Below are positions 24,547-32,866 of a DNA stretch of 64,000 nucleotides, piece by piece. The DNA comes from Desulfosarcina widdelii (GTDB lineage: Bacteria; Desulfobacterota; Desulfobacteria; Desulfobacterales; Desulfosarcinaceae), in NCBI RefSeq assembly GCF_009688965.1, contig NZ_AP021875.1, forward strand, positions 6,448,001 through 6,512,000, written 5' to 3'. The notes beneath the pieces were generated by a model. It was given only the letters and a program-made list of their open reading frames with translations. It was not told the DNA's origin and did not search any database. The stretch's first letter is position 1; each line of letters begins with the position of its first letter. The translations under genes and the position numbers were made by a program.

Positions 24547-25065
24547 TTAATGATGCATCAAAAGGAATTCAGCCTCTTCGATGACATCGAACCGGTGCTC
24601 CTGTAGGGCCTTGAATCGTATGGCCATGCCCGGTCCCAGTTCATGGATCTGCCCGCCAACGGACATTTTTATTCTGCCGGAGAGAACTAGGCAGACTTCG
24701 GCTGTGTTTTCATGATGCTCGGGTTCCGCGATCTTCCAGGCGCCACTTTTGGCCTGGACTCGAAAGATCTCGAAATCGGGAAACCAGATATGGGAAACCT
24801 CGATTCCCTTTTGTCGGAATGTTTTGACGGTGGGCTGCTCACAGTGGGCCACTTCTCCAAGCCGAATTAATTCGCTCGCTGTAAGATGGAAAACACGGCT
24901 AAGTGATTCGATGGTTTCCAATGTCGGGTTTCCGACGCCGCCCTCGATCTTCGTGACCGTCGCCCTTGTAATACCGGCCTTCGTGGCCAACTGTTCTGCG
25001 GTTAAACCCCGCTTCAGGCGTAGGGTGCGAATGACTGAAAAATCGAATCTTGTTGAATCTGCCAC
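24547..25065 (-). CDS. XRE-type HTH regulator with C-terminal cupin domain
   Basis: 172 residues. HTH at about 10-65: TLRLKRGLTAEQLATKAGIT, then RATVTKIEGGVGNPTLETIE and FHLTASELIRL. The cupin_2 domain (about 95-172) has HHENTAEVCLVLSGRIKMSV and ELGPGMAIRFKALQEHRFDV. Such two-domain proteins sense a small ligand in the cupin barrel and regulate adjacent metabolism genes. It lies divergent from the catabolic operon beginning at 25371 and upstream of the AhpD-like operon, so either could be its target. Confidence 0.85.
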   Translation of the reverse strand: MADSTRFDFSVIRTLRLKRGLTAEQLATKAGITRATVTKIEGGVGNPTLETIESLSRVFHLTASELIRLGEVAHCEQPTVKTFRQKGIEVSHIWFPDFEIFRVQAKSGAWKIAEPEHHENTAEVCLVLSGRIKMSVGGQIHELGPGMAIRFKALQEHRFDVIEEAEFLLMHH

Positions 25066-25260
25066 CAGTCCCTCCGTTTTTGGCTATTTTAATAGTCCTT
25101 TTGTAAACTTTAGTCAACACTGTGTTGAAGGGAGAATATTTTACGAAGTGGCGACGGGGTCGGTCATCTTAATGTAGCTCTTTATCTGATATTCATCTTA
25201 CATACTTAAATTACATATAATTATTCCAATATCTAGAAATGCATTGTTTAAAAATAAAGC

Positions 25261-25314
25261 TTGACATCGCCACTGAAGTTGTCTAATCATGCCAATCAGA
25301 TCCAAAATTGGATC
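25261..25314 (+). promoter_or_regulatory. predicted promoter with GATCCAA palindrome before the catabolic operon
   Basis: TTGACA (25261-25266), 17-base spacer, TAATCA (25284-25289). Immediately after lies GATCCAA-AA-TTGGATC (25299-25314), a perfect 7-2-7 palindrome at about +3 to +18, followed by a further half GATCCAA. This is a suitable operator for the GntR protein (32103) or the HTH-cupin protein (24547). Confidence 0.6.
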
Positions 25315-25370
25315 CAAAATCGGAATCTAACAAAGGATCTATAACGCCACACCAAAAAAGGGAGGGAAAG

Positions 25371-26072
25371 ATGAGACGAATCGCTTGGTTAACCTGTTTT
25401 GTTGTTGTTCTTGCAATGGCTTACGTTCCTTCGGTTATGGCAAAAGAATCCGCACCGCTTGACCTCGACACGAAAAACGCAGCTTTACTAATTTTGCACT
25501 ATCAGAATGATATCGTGCATCCAAAAGGCAAAATCGCTTCCTCATATGCCCAAAGGATTTCCGATGCCGGGAATGTCACTCACACGAAAGCAGTTCTCAA
25601 CGCATGTCGACAGAAAGGTGTTCCGGTGATCCACGTCAGATTCGCCCTTAGACCTGGAGCCCCGGAGGTTTCTCAAAAACCAGGTCCCTTATTCTCAGCA
25701 TTCACAAAAGCTGGGGTCCTTGTAGATGGAACATGGGGCGCAGAAATTATCGATGAGTTGAAGCCAATTGATGGTGAGCCGGTCGTTTCACATGCATCCA
25801 AAAATGGATTTTGGGGGACCGACTTAGATATCATTTTGCATTCAATGGGCGTCACCGATGTTATGATGGCAGGCATTGCAACCGCACGTTATGTCGTTTT
25901 GGCTACAACGCTTGCAGCTAGTGACAGACAATATTATCCAATCGTTCTGCAAGACTGTTGCAATGACGCCTCTGACGAACTCCATGATTGGATTATCGAT
26001 AACGTTTTAAGCTATATTGCGATAATTTCAGATTCAAAAGAAGTGGTTGAAAAAATAAACACATCAAAATAA
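25371..26072 (+). CDS. secreted isochorismatase-fold protein lacking the usual catalytic residues
   Basis: 233 residues from ATG 25371 (GGGAGGG upstream, signal peptide ending VMAKES). The isochorismatase/cysteine-hydrolase fold is clear: NAALLILHYQNDIVHPKGKI, VPVIHVRF, VVSHASKNGFWGTDLDIIL, MAGIATARYVVLATTLAASD, YPIVLQDCCNDASDELH. The catalytic Asp of the first motif (D-x-Q-N-D) is His here, and the nucleophilic Cys after the cis-peptide is Tyr; only the Lys remains. Hydrolase activity of the usual kind is unlikely. A periplasmic binding or scavenging role for the substrate of the downstream TRAP transporter is possible. Confidence 0.8.
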   Translation: MRRIAWLTCFVVVLAMAYVPSVMAKESAPLDLDTKNAALLILHYQNDIVHPKGKIASSYAQRISDAGNVTHTKAVLNACRQKGVPVIHVRFALRPGAPEVSQKPGPLFSAFTKAGVLVDGTWGAEIIDELKPIDGEPVVSHASKNGFWGTDLDIILHSMGVTDVMMAGIATARYVVLATTLAASDRQYYPIVLQDCCNDASDELHDWIIDNVLSYIAIISDSKEVVEKINTSK

Positions 26073-26126
26073 ACGGAAACAATTCCCTTGGAGACGAAGG
26101 GTTTAAAAGAAGATAAGAAACGGTCC

Positions 26127-27656
26127 ATGAGAATGTTAGAACATAAGGCGAGAAACAGCAAAGAATCGGTTTTGGAGACGGACGTTGTCATCGTAGGGGC
26201 AGGAATCATCGGTATGAGCCTCGCACGTGAATTAGCACGTTATCACGTTAACGTCACCGTGATAGAAAAAGAAGCCGATGTCGCAATGGGAATCAGCAAA
26301 ACCGCTGGCTCTCTAGTTTATATGGGTTTATTTCAAGCTTTATCGCTGGTGATAAAAGACCTTGGACAAGGCATGGATCTTGAGGAAGAAACCAAAACCG
26401 AACGTATGAAATTGCTCTGGGAAGGGTTCCAAGAGTTCGACACCATCGCTCATGACTTGGACATTTCCCATAAGCACGTTGGGGTTCTTTTAATCGCTCG
26501 AAATGAAGCCGAATTAAAGAAATTGAGAAAACTCGAGCAACTTGCGCAATATGTCCCCGGTGGTACGGTGCGCAAAGTCGAGCGATCAGAGCTTTTCGAG
26601 TTGGAACCCAACCTTACCCCAGACGCAATCGAAGGTTTACACGATTCAACTGGTACAATTTCCATGTTTGGGCCAGAGTATGTGATCGCAATTTACGAAA
26701 ACGCTTGCGAGAACGGTGCACGTGTTCTTTTTAACACAGAATGTTTGAACATTGAGAAAGACAATGAGTACCATTTAGTACAAACTAGTTCGGCCAAAAT
26801 ACGAACTCGCTACATAGTTAATTGTGCTGGTAAGTACGTGGACAATATTGCGGACATGGCCAATGCCCGAACGGGATGGAACCTGCTGTTTTATCGCAGC
26901 CAGGCATTGCTGCTTGACAAGAAATTGGCTGGAACCATCAATCATATTGTTGGAATACCCCCGGACGCCGGCAAGATAGATTTTATTTACCCTATGGGAG
27001 AAGGAAATCTTCATGTTTATGGAGGATACTATGATCCCATAAAGGATAGAGAGTATACAGATACCACAGAAGAAAATTTTGATGATGCTATAAATCGAAT
27101 GAAGCAGTTGATCCCTTGCCTGTCCGAAAGGGATATTATCACCTCTTATGTGGGCGTGCGGACGTTCAACGACAAGGAATTCGAAGAGAATTTGATTGAA
27201 CATTCACCACACGATCCAACATTCATTAACGTATTAGTTAGGATGCCGGGGTTTACTCCATCTCCAAGAATTGCAGTTAAGGTCGCCGGAATGCTGGCCA
27301 ATGCAGGCTTAGAACTGAAAGAAAAAGAAAAAATTATAACTACAAGACAAGCTATTCCGCGCTTTCGATTTCTTTCGGACTCTGAAAAAGAGAATCTAAT
27401 TGCAAAGGATAAGCGTTACGGTCGAGTTGTTTGTAAATGTGAAACTGTCACTGAAGGTGAAATAGTGGAAGCGATCCGCCGAGGAGCGACAACCTTGCAA
27501 GGTGTTATGTTTAGGACTCGTTCGGGAATGGGTAGATGCCAGCGCAATTGGTGCGGACCAAAAATTTTAGAAATTTTAGCCCGCGAATCAGGAAAGCCGA
27601 AAGAATGCGTCACCTTCAAAGGTGAAGGGTGCAGCCTTTTGACCGGTTTAGTCTAA
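26127..27656 (+). CDS. GlpA-like FAD-dependent oxidoreductase with [2Fe-2S] BFD-like domain
   Basis: About 509 residues from ATG 26127 (TTG 26088 possible; neither has a strong ribosome site). DAO-type FAD domain: TDVVIVGAGIIGMSLARELA, then VTVIEKEADVAMGISKTAGS, YIVNCAGKYVDNIADM and VGVRTFNDKEF. The C-terminus carries a BFD-like [2Fe-2S] domain: CKCETVTEGEIVEAIRRGA, then GMGRCQRNWCGPKI. This layout is that of anaerobic glycerol-3-phosphate and 2-hydroxyacid dehydrogenases (GlpA, LhgO-like). It probably works with the second flavoprotein (30799) to oxidise a hydroxy- or amino-acid brought in by the TRAP system. Confidence 0.85.
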   Translation: MRMLEHKARNSKESVLETDVVIVGAGIIGMSLARELARYHVNVTVIEKEADVAMGISKTAGSLVYMGLFQALSLVIKDLGQGMDLEEETKTERMKLLWEGFQEFDTIAHDLDISHKHVGVLLIARNEAELKKLRKLEQLAQYVPGGTVRKVERSELFELEPNLTPDAIEGLHDSTGTISMFGPEYVIAIYENACENGARVLFNTECLNIEKDNEYHLVQTSSAKIRTRYIVNCAGKYVDNIADMANARTGWNLLFYRSQALLLDKKLAGTINHIVGIPPDAGKIDFIYPMGEGNLHVYGGYYDPIKDREYTDTTEENFDDAINRMKQLIPCLSERDIITSYVGVRTFNDKEFEENLIEHSPHDPTFINVLVRMPGFTPSPRIAVKVAGMLANAGLELKEKEKIITTRQAIPRFRFLSDSEKENLIAKDKRYGRVVCKCETVTEGEIVEAIRRGATTLQGVMFRTRSGMGRCQRNWCGPKILEILARESGKPKECVTFKGEGCSLLTGLV

Positions 27657-27668
27657 TAAGGAGGAGTC

Positions 27669-28736
27669 ATGAAAAAAGGAATGACCATTTGGATGTGTTT
27701 CATTTCAGCCATTGTCTTAATTTCATGGGTAGGCATGGTATCAATTGCACAGGCCAAGACTTTGAAATACTCGAGTCCGTATGGTGAAACCAATCCCATG
27801 ACAAGTTCAATGCAGTGGTTTGGTAAGGAACTGGAAAAGCGTACCAACGGTGAATATAAGGCCAAGTTCTTTTTTTCAGGAACAATGGGAAAGGCTCCTG
27901 ATATGCCGGAGATGTGTAAGAATAGAGCCGTAGACTTTATTTTCACTGGAATGGGCTACACGCCGCATATTTTCAAGCTAAATCGCGGATTTGAATTAAT
28001 GTATATCACTGAAAATCCCCATGCCAATGGCGCTGCTCTCTGGGATTTATACCATAATTACAAGCCAATCCGGGACGAGTGGGAAAATAATGGTTTGATG
28101 ATGGTGTTTCCGGCAGGTATCGATATTATGGCCTGTCAAGGGAGGAAAGCAACGCGTAGTGTAGACGATTTAAAGGGTCAAAAACTACGAAGCTACGCAG
28201 GTGTAGCCGAGATGATCAAGCTTTGGGACGGCAACCCAATAGCGCTATCTTATGCAGAAATATATGATGCTTTGAACAGGGGTGTTCTCGATGGGGCTTT
28301 TGGGATCCCTTCATTGAACGTGTATGCTTCACGCTTTTGGGAAGTTGCACCACACTTGTACAACACTGGTGCCGGAATTTATGCTTGTACCTACTTTGCC
28401 ATGTCGAAAAAAACATACGATAGCTTTCCAGAGAATGTCAAAAAAGTTGTCGAGGATTTAAGAATTGAAGGAATGGCTCGGCACCGCGAATGGATGGCCC
28501 AAACAGAGAAAGAAGTATTCGAAAAGCTGAAGCAGGAAAAGACAATTCAAATTATCAACTGGAGCCCAGAGGAAAAGGCTAAAGGGAAGAAACTGGCCGT
28601 CCCTGGAATTTGGCAGGCTTGGCTTGACGAGATGGAAAAAGGGGGTTTGCCAGGGAAGGAATTCATAGAGAAATACCGCAACTTAGTTCAAAAGTACGAA
28701 AAGAAATATCCGTATCAGAATCCTTACGATTTTTAA
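27669..28736 (+). CDS. TRAP transporter solute-binding protein (DctP family)
   Basis: 355 residues, AAGGAGGAGTC before the ATG, signal peptide to about residue 29 (SIAQAKT). DctP features: LKYSSPYGETNPMTSSMQWF, then KRTNGEYKAKFFFSGTMGKA, TRSVDDLKGQKLRSYAG (with the Arg that salt-bridges carboxylate ligands), ALSYAEIYDALNRGVLDGAF and ASRFWEVAPHLYNT. It binds an organic acid in the periplasm and delivers it to DctQM. A stable inverted repeat just after the stop could keep its mRNA level above that of the permeases. Confidence 0.92.
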   Translation: MKKGMTIWMCFISAIVLISWVGMVSIAQAKTLKYSSPYGETNPMTSSMQWFGKELEKRTNGEYKAKFFFSGTMGKAPDMPEMCKNRAVDFIFTGMGYTPHIFKLNRGFELMYITENPHANGAALWDLYHNYKPIRDEWENNGLMMVFPAGIDIMACQGRKATRSVDDLKGQKLRSYAGVAEMIKLWDGNPIALSYAEIYDALNRGVLDGAFGIPSLNVYASRFWEVAPHLYNTGAGIYACTYFAMSKKTYDSFPENVKKVVEDLRIEGMARHREWMAQTEKEVFEKLKQEKTIQIINWSPEEKAKGKKLAVPGIWQAWLDEMEKGGLPGKEFIEKYRNLVQKYEKKYPYQNPYDF

Positions 28737-28747
28737 TGCGAATACAA

Positions 28748-28790
28748 ACTGTCCACCTCGATGGCTTTTATTTCCGGAAGGGTGGACAGT
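28748..28790 (+). repeat. 10-bp inverted repeat between dctP and dctQ
   Basis: ACTGTCCACC (28748-28757) and GGTGGACAGT (28781-28790) are perfect complements with a 23-base loop. No T-run follows, so read-through to the permease genes is expected. Hairpins at this place commonly act as partial terminators or mRNA stabilisers that favour the binding-protein transcript. Confidence 0.6.
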
Positions 28791-28903
28791 AAGCCTATCC
28801 TTTGAAAAGGAAAGGTTAAGTGAATAATTTTCGGATATGGGTGAATGCTTTTAGGAAATGCAGTATTCGATTCTTGACTTGCTATCTGGACTGGACCTGA
28901 ATC

Positions 28904-29386
28904 ATGAAAATCATTTATTCCATAACAAAAAGCGTAATAGTGTCCTGCCTGGCGTTAATGGTGGTCCTCGTCGTCATTGACGTTGCTGGCAGAAGCATGA
29001 CGGGTTCGGGACTTCCAGGGACTGTAGAAATTAACGAATATCTGCTTGTGGTCGTGGGTTTTATGGGGATTTTTCAAACCCACCACGAAAAAGGGCATGT
29101 GGACGTTAACCTCCTGTTTTCAAAATTTCCCCTAAAACTACAAGTTCTAATGGATAGATTTAATAATATTCTGATCATCCTATTTAGTATGCTTTTTATT
29201 TATGCGGGAGTTGAACGGCTTTGGGGCGCTTTTCAATCTGGAGAAACCAATTGGTTCGGCGCCTATGTTCTGCCAGTATGGTTTGTTAGGATCGTTGTTC
29301 CTATCGGCTTTTTTGCCACAGGCCTGCAAAGCTTGATCAATCTCTTATCACCTAATATCTCGAGCGATGAATTCGGTTCTTCTTGA
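28904..29386 (+). CDS. TRAP transporter small permease (DctQ family)
   Basis: 160 residues with four transmembrane helices (about 8-28, 44-62, 85-105, 125-148). Family motifs: VIDVAGRSMTGSGLPGTVEI and NEYLLVVVGFMGIFQTHHEK, then GHVDVNLLF. DctQ forms the small membrane subunit of the Na+-driven TRAP permease together with the DctM protein encoded next. A weak start context (CTGAATC before ATG) suggests modest translation. Confidence 0.9.
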   Translation: MKIIYSITKSVIVSCLALMVVLVVIDVAGRSMTGSGLPGTVEINEYLLVVVGFMGIFQTHHEKGHVDVNLLFSKFPLKLQVLMDRFNNILIILFSMLFIYAGVERLWGAFQSGETNWFGAYVLPVWFVRIVVPIGFFATGLQSLINLLSPNISSDEFGSS

Positions 29387-29457
29387 TAGTCAAATATTGG
29401 GTGATGCCAACATAACATACATATCTCAAACTATATTATCAGAGAAGAATAAAAGCC

Positions 29458-30765
29458 ATGGGGCCGATTGAAATTAGTATAATAGGTATTTGCGGATTGC
29501 TCATCCTGCTGGCGATACGTGTCCCGATTGCTTTTGCTTTATGCATTGCGGGCATTGTAGGAATCATGGCACTGGACGGCTGGACTGTAGGAATATTTAG
29601 CCTGGGTAACTATCCATTTGCTTTTTTGAAGAGCTGGCTTCTTGTGGCGGTGCCTCTGTTTATTTTGATGGGATATTTGGCTTCTTCAGCCGGAGTAACC
29701 ACGCATGCGTTTACCACCGCCTACCGTTGGCTGGGGGAATTGCCCGGCGGGCTGGCAATGGCAAGTATTGCCGCGTGCGCGGCCTTTGCGGCGACTTCGG
29801 GTTCCAGTGTCGCAACCGCCGGAATGCTCGGTGCAGTTGCTATTCCCGAAATGCAAAAATATGGTTATGACCGAAAACTGGCTTCGGCTTCAGTGGCAGC
29901 GGGGGGACTTCTCGGAATTCTAATCCCGCCTAGCATTGTGTTGGTGATATATGGATTCATAACAAGAACCTCTGTAGCGAAACTGCTGTTGGCTGGAATT
30001 CTGCCTGGTATTCTTACGGCACTGACATACTTTGTCGGTATTTATTTGATGGTGAAATACCGCCCTTCTATCGCTCCCAAAGCTATGAAATTCACGTGGA
30101 CGGAACGCATAAGGTCCCTACCCAAAATGTGGGGTGTATTTGTGCTCTTCTTGGCGGTTGTCATCGGCATCTATGCTGGCATTTTTACACCTACCGAAGC
30201 CGCCGCAGTAGGTACGTTCATTGCTTTTTTGATGAGCTTGCTAAAAAACTTCCGTTCGCCGGTGAATATAATCAAGGCTTTCGCAGATACAGGAAGAACC
30301 ACTGGGATGATCCTGGCCATTTGTGTAGGAGCATCTTTGTTCACACAGTTTATTACCCTATCAGGCCTTCCGGATTTGGTGGCCGAGAAAGTGGCCAGTA
30401 TTCAGGTGGCCCCCATTTGGATTATGCTGACCATGTTGGCAATTTATTTGCCACTGGGGTTGTTCCTGGATACCATTTCGATGCTTCTCATAACGGTACC
30501 GATATTTTTTCCTATCGTTGTAAGTCTTGGTTATGATCCAATTGTCTTCGGAATACTGGTCGTAAAAATGGAGGAGATTTCCCTTATTACACCACCAGTG
30601 GGGCTGAATGTATACGTCATCAAAGGTGTAGCACCTGAAATTCCATTAAGCGATATTTTTATCGGGATTGTGCCGTTTCTGATTATGGAGTTTGTTGTAA
30701 TGGCGATTTTGATTGCATTCCCAGAAGTGGTAATGTTTTTGCCTAATTCCATGATTGCTAACTAA
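29458..30765 (+). CDS. TRAP transporter large permease (DctM family)
   Basis: 435 residues with about 12 hydrophobic segments. DctM features: VPIAFALCIAGIVGI, FILMGYLASSAGVT, AAFAATSGSSVATAGMLGAV, LLGILIPPSIVLVIYGFITR, GIFTPTEAAAVGTFIAF and LDTISMLLITVPIFFPIV. The protein forms the Na+-coupled translocation pathway. It is followed after 33 bases by the TTG start of the second flavoprotein, so transport and oxidation are encoded in one transcript. Confidence 0.92.
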   Translation: MGPIEISIIGICGLLILLAIRVPIAFALCIAGIVGIMALDGWTVGIFSLGNYPFAFLKSWLLVAVPLFILMGYLASSAGVTTHAFTTAYRWLGELPGGLAMASIAACAAFAATSGSSVATAGMLGAVAIPEMQKYGYDRKLASASVAAGGLLGILIPPSIVLVIYGFITRTSVAKLLLAGILPGILTALTYFVGIYLMVKYRPSIAPKAMKFTWTERIRSLPKMWGVFVLFLAVVIGIYAGIFTPTEAAAVGTFIAFLMSLLKNFRSPVNIIKAFADTGRTTGMILAICVGASLFTQFITLSGLPDLVAEKVASIQVAPIWIMLTMLAIYLPLGLFLDTISMLLITVPIFFPIVVSLGYDPIVFGILVVKMEEISLITPPVGLNVYVIKGVAPEIPLSDIFIGIVPFLIMEFVVMAILIAFPEVVMFLPNSMIAN

Positions 30766-30798
30766 TCGAGTACTTCCTGGAACACTAAGGAGCAAAGT

Positions 30799-32088
30799 TT
30801 GACTGCATTAGAAAAACATGTTGATGTTGCGGTGATTGGGGGCGGCCCGGCTGGCATTTCAGCTTGCTTGGAGTTGGTTAAAGTCCCGGGAATTCGAATT
30901 GCCCTGTTTGAAAGTGAGGCCGAGTTGGGTGGAATGCCACGATGTTGCCACGTTTTTTTCGGCATGCGGGACATGAAACGATTATACAGCGGGCCACAAT
31001 ATGCTCGCAAGCTATCCCAATTGGTGAGAAAGACGCGAGTTGATATCCACACCAACGCAACTGCCTTGCAAATCATAGAAGGAAAAGAGAAATCAAGGCA
31101 TTTAGTAAAAATCGCAACTCCAGAAGGGCTGATTACATGCAAATGCAAATATCTGCTTTTGGCAACTGGATGTTTCGAGAGCTCACGTGAATCTCGCAGA
31201 ATTCCGGGGACAAGACCGGCGGGTATTTATACTACCGGCTCGTTGCAGCAGGTGGTTAATCTGCAAAAACTAAAACCTGGCCGAAAGGCTCTCATTCTTG
31301 GAAGCGAGAACGTCGCCTTTTCGGCTGCTCTCACCTTGCATCGTGCCGGAATAAAGATAGCTGGTCTGGTTAGCGAGGATTCCCGTTTGCAAACTTATCC
31401 CTTGGCTGCAAAGGCTATAAGTATCGCAATGGGCTTCAAAATATTTGATGACACTGATATAGAAAACATATTCGGCAAAAAACGTGTTGAAGGCGCAACA
31501 TTAATCCGACGAAGCGACCGTCGATCTTTCGAGATTGATTGTGATACCGTAGTTTGCACGGGAAAATTCCGTCCTGATGCAGCTCTGATTTATCAAACCT
31601 CTATCGCTGAGGATCAGGATAGTAGAGGACCGCTGGTGGATATGAACTACATGACTAGCTCGCCGCGAATTTTTGCTGCCGGCAATGTACTGCGTGGGGC
31701 TGATATGCACGATATCTGTGCCCTGGAAGGCCGCCAGGTTGCGGTAAGAATTCTTGATCATCGGAGAGGAAACGAATTAAATGATACCAACCGTGTCACA
31801 CTCAGTGTAAGTGCACCATTAAGATATGCAGTACCGCAGGTTATTTTTCTAAACAGGGCGCGAACTACCAGAACTTCCTGTTGGAGTCCAGGAGTATCAG
31901 TGCAGTCAGCCTTAACGCTCAAGCGTGTAACTATCGAGGCTTGGTCCGGAGACAGAAAGCTATATTCCAAGCGCTGTTCGCGGTTAATTGCAAACAGCCG
32001 GTTCCCGCTGCAAGTTGAAAGATTTGATTGGGAAAAGGCTGACCTTTCCAAACCAATAATGATTAAGGTTGTCGAAGATCAATTTTAA
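30799..32088 (+). CDS. NAD(P)/FAD-dependent oxidoreductase, GlpB/HcnB-like partner subunit
   Basis: 429 residues from TTG 30799 (AAGGAG upstream). Two dinucleotide folds: HVDVAVIGGGPAGISACLEL for FAD and GRKALILGSENVAFSAALTL for NAD(P). CFESSRESRRIPGTRPAGIY and RIFAAGNVLRGADMHD are typical of the pyridine-nucleotide disulfide oxidoreductase family. ELGGMPRCCHVFFGMRDMKR and YSGPQYARKL match the accessory flavoprotein that accompanies GlpA-like enzymes in anaerobes. The last 90 residues are an extra beta-rich domain, and no DUF1667 partner is seen. It probably passes electrons from the GlpA-like dehydrogenase (26127) to carriers. Confidence 0.82.
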   Translation: MTALEKHVDVAVIGGGPAGISACLELVKVPGIRIALFESEAELGGMPRCCHVFFGMRDMKRLYSGPQYARKLSQLVRKTRVDIHTNATALQIIEGKEKSRHLVKIATPEGLITCKCKYLLLATGCFESSRESRRIPGTRPAGIYTTGSLQQVVNLQKLKPGRKALILGSENVAFSAALTLHRAGIKIAGLVSEDSRLQTYPLAAKAISIAMGFKIFDDTDIENIFGKKRVEGATLIRRSDRRSFEIDCDTVVCTGKFRPDAALIYQTSIAEDQDSRGPLVDMNYMTSSPRIFAAGNVLRGADMHDICALEGRQVAVRILDHRRGNELNDTNRVTLSVSAPLRYAVPQVIFLNRARTTRTSCWSPGVSVQSALTLKRVTIEAWSGDRKLYSKRCSRLIANSRFPLQVERFDWEKADLSKPIMIKVVEDQF

Positions 32089-32102
32089 ACAAGGACTAAT
32101 TC

Positions 32103-32774
32103 ATGGCAGCTAAAGACCGACACGAAAATGCTTACGATGCCATTAAGGAATTACTTTTCCGGAGGGTGATCAATCCAGGCCAAAAATTGCCTTATAAGGA
32201 TTTGTGCCAGTTGATCGGCCTAAGTAAGACCCCTATCATTAATGCCTTAAACCGTTTGGTGTATGAGGGATTTGTTTCTTACGAGCCAAACAAAGGGTAT
32301 CGTATTACTCCTATCGATGAAAAATCGATTTCCCATCTCTTCGAAATCCGGCTTGAACTCGAATGTTTAAACGTACGCAATGCGGTCAAGAATTTTACCC
32401 CTGAAGGATATGCCAAGTTACAGGAAAGATATAATCAACTACAAGGCTATACTCCTGAATTTACAGATAGAAAAAAATTGAGTTTTGATATGGAGGTCCA
32501 CCTCGAAATTGCTCGTATGGGTGGAAATCCCTACTCTTTGACGTTCCTTAAGACCGTTCTGGAGCATATCTTTTTCATGTATCAACTGGAAAGGGGTGTG
32601 GAGAGAAGGAAGGAGAAAATCGAGTACGAACATAGCAAGGTGGTAGAAAACATAGGAAAGCAAGACATCGTAGCTGCCGAAAAACATATGCGCAAGCATA
32701 TCGAGGCATTGCACAGGCTGATGCTTGATTATCTTAAGGAATTGAAACAGAACGAAGAAAATTTTTGGGTGTGA
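32103..32774 (+). CDS. GntR/FadR-family transcriptional regulator
   Basis: 223 residues. N-terminal winged HTH: AYDAIKELLFRRVINPGQKL, then YKDLCQLIGLSKTPIINALN and RLVYEGFVSYEPNKGYRITP. The C-terminal FCD domain is helical with HLFEIRLELECLNVRNAVKN, then DMEVHLEIARMGGNPYSLTF (the Asp/His region that binds metal and ligand in FCD) and KHMRKHIEALHRLMLDYL. The gene is inside the catabolic operon and likely represses it in the absence of the substrate or an acyl-CoA. The palindrome at 25299-25314 is a candidate operator. Confidence 0.9.
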   Translation: MAAKDRHENAYDAIKELLFRRVINPGQKLPYKDLCQLIGLSKTPIINALNRLVYEGFVSYEPNKGYRITPIDEKSISHLFEIRLELECLNVRNAVKNFTPEGYAKLQERYNQLQGYTPEFTDRKKLSFDMEVHLEIARMGGNPYSLTFLKTVLEHIFFMYQLERGVERRKEKIEYEHSKVVENIGKQDIVAAEKHMRKHIEALHRLMLDYLKELKQNEENFWV

Positions 32775-32866
32775 AGACCTTTAATAAAGGATTTGAAATA
32801 ATTTTACATTCTAACTGAAAATAAATGTGAAGATACTTACTATTTAGGTGAATATGGAGGTTTAAA

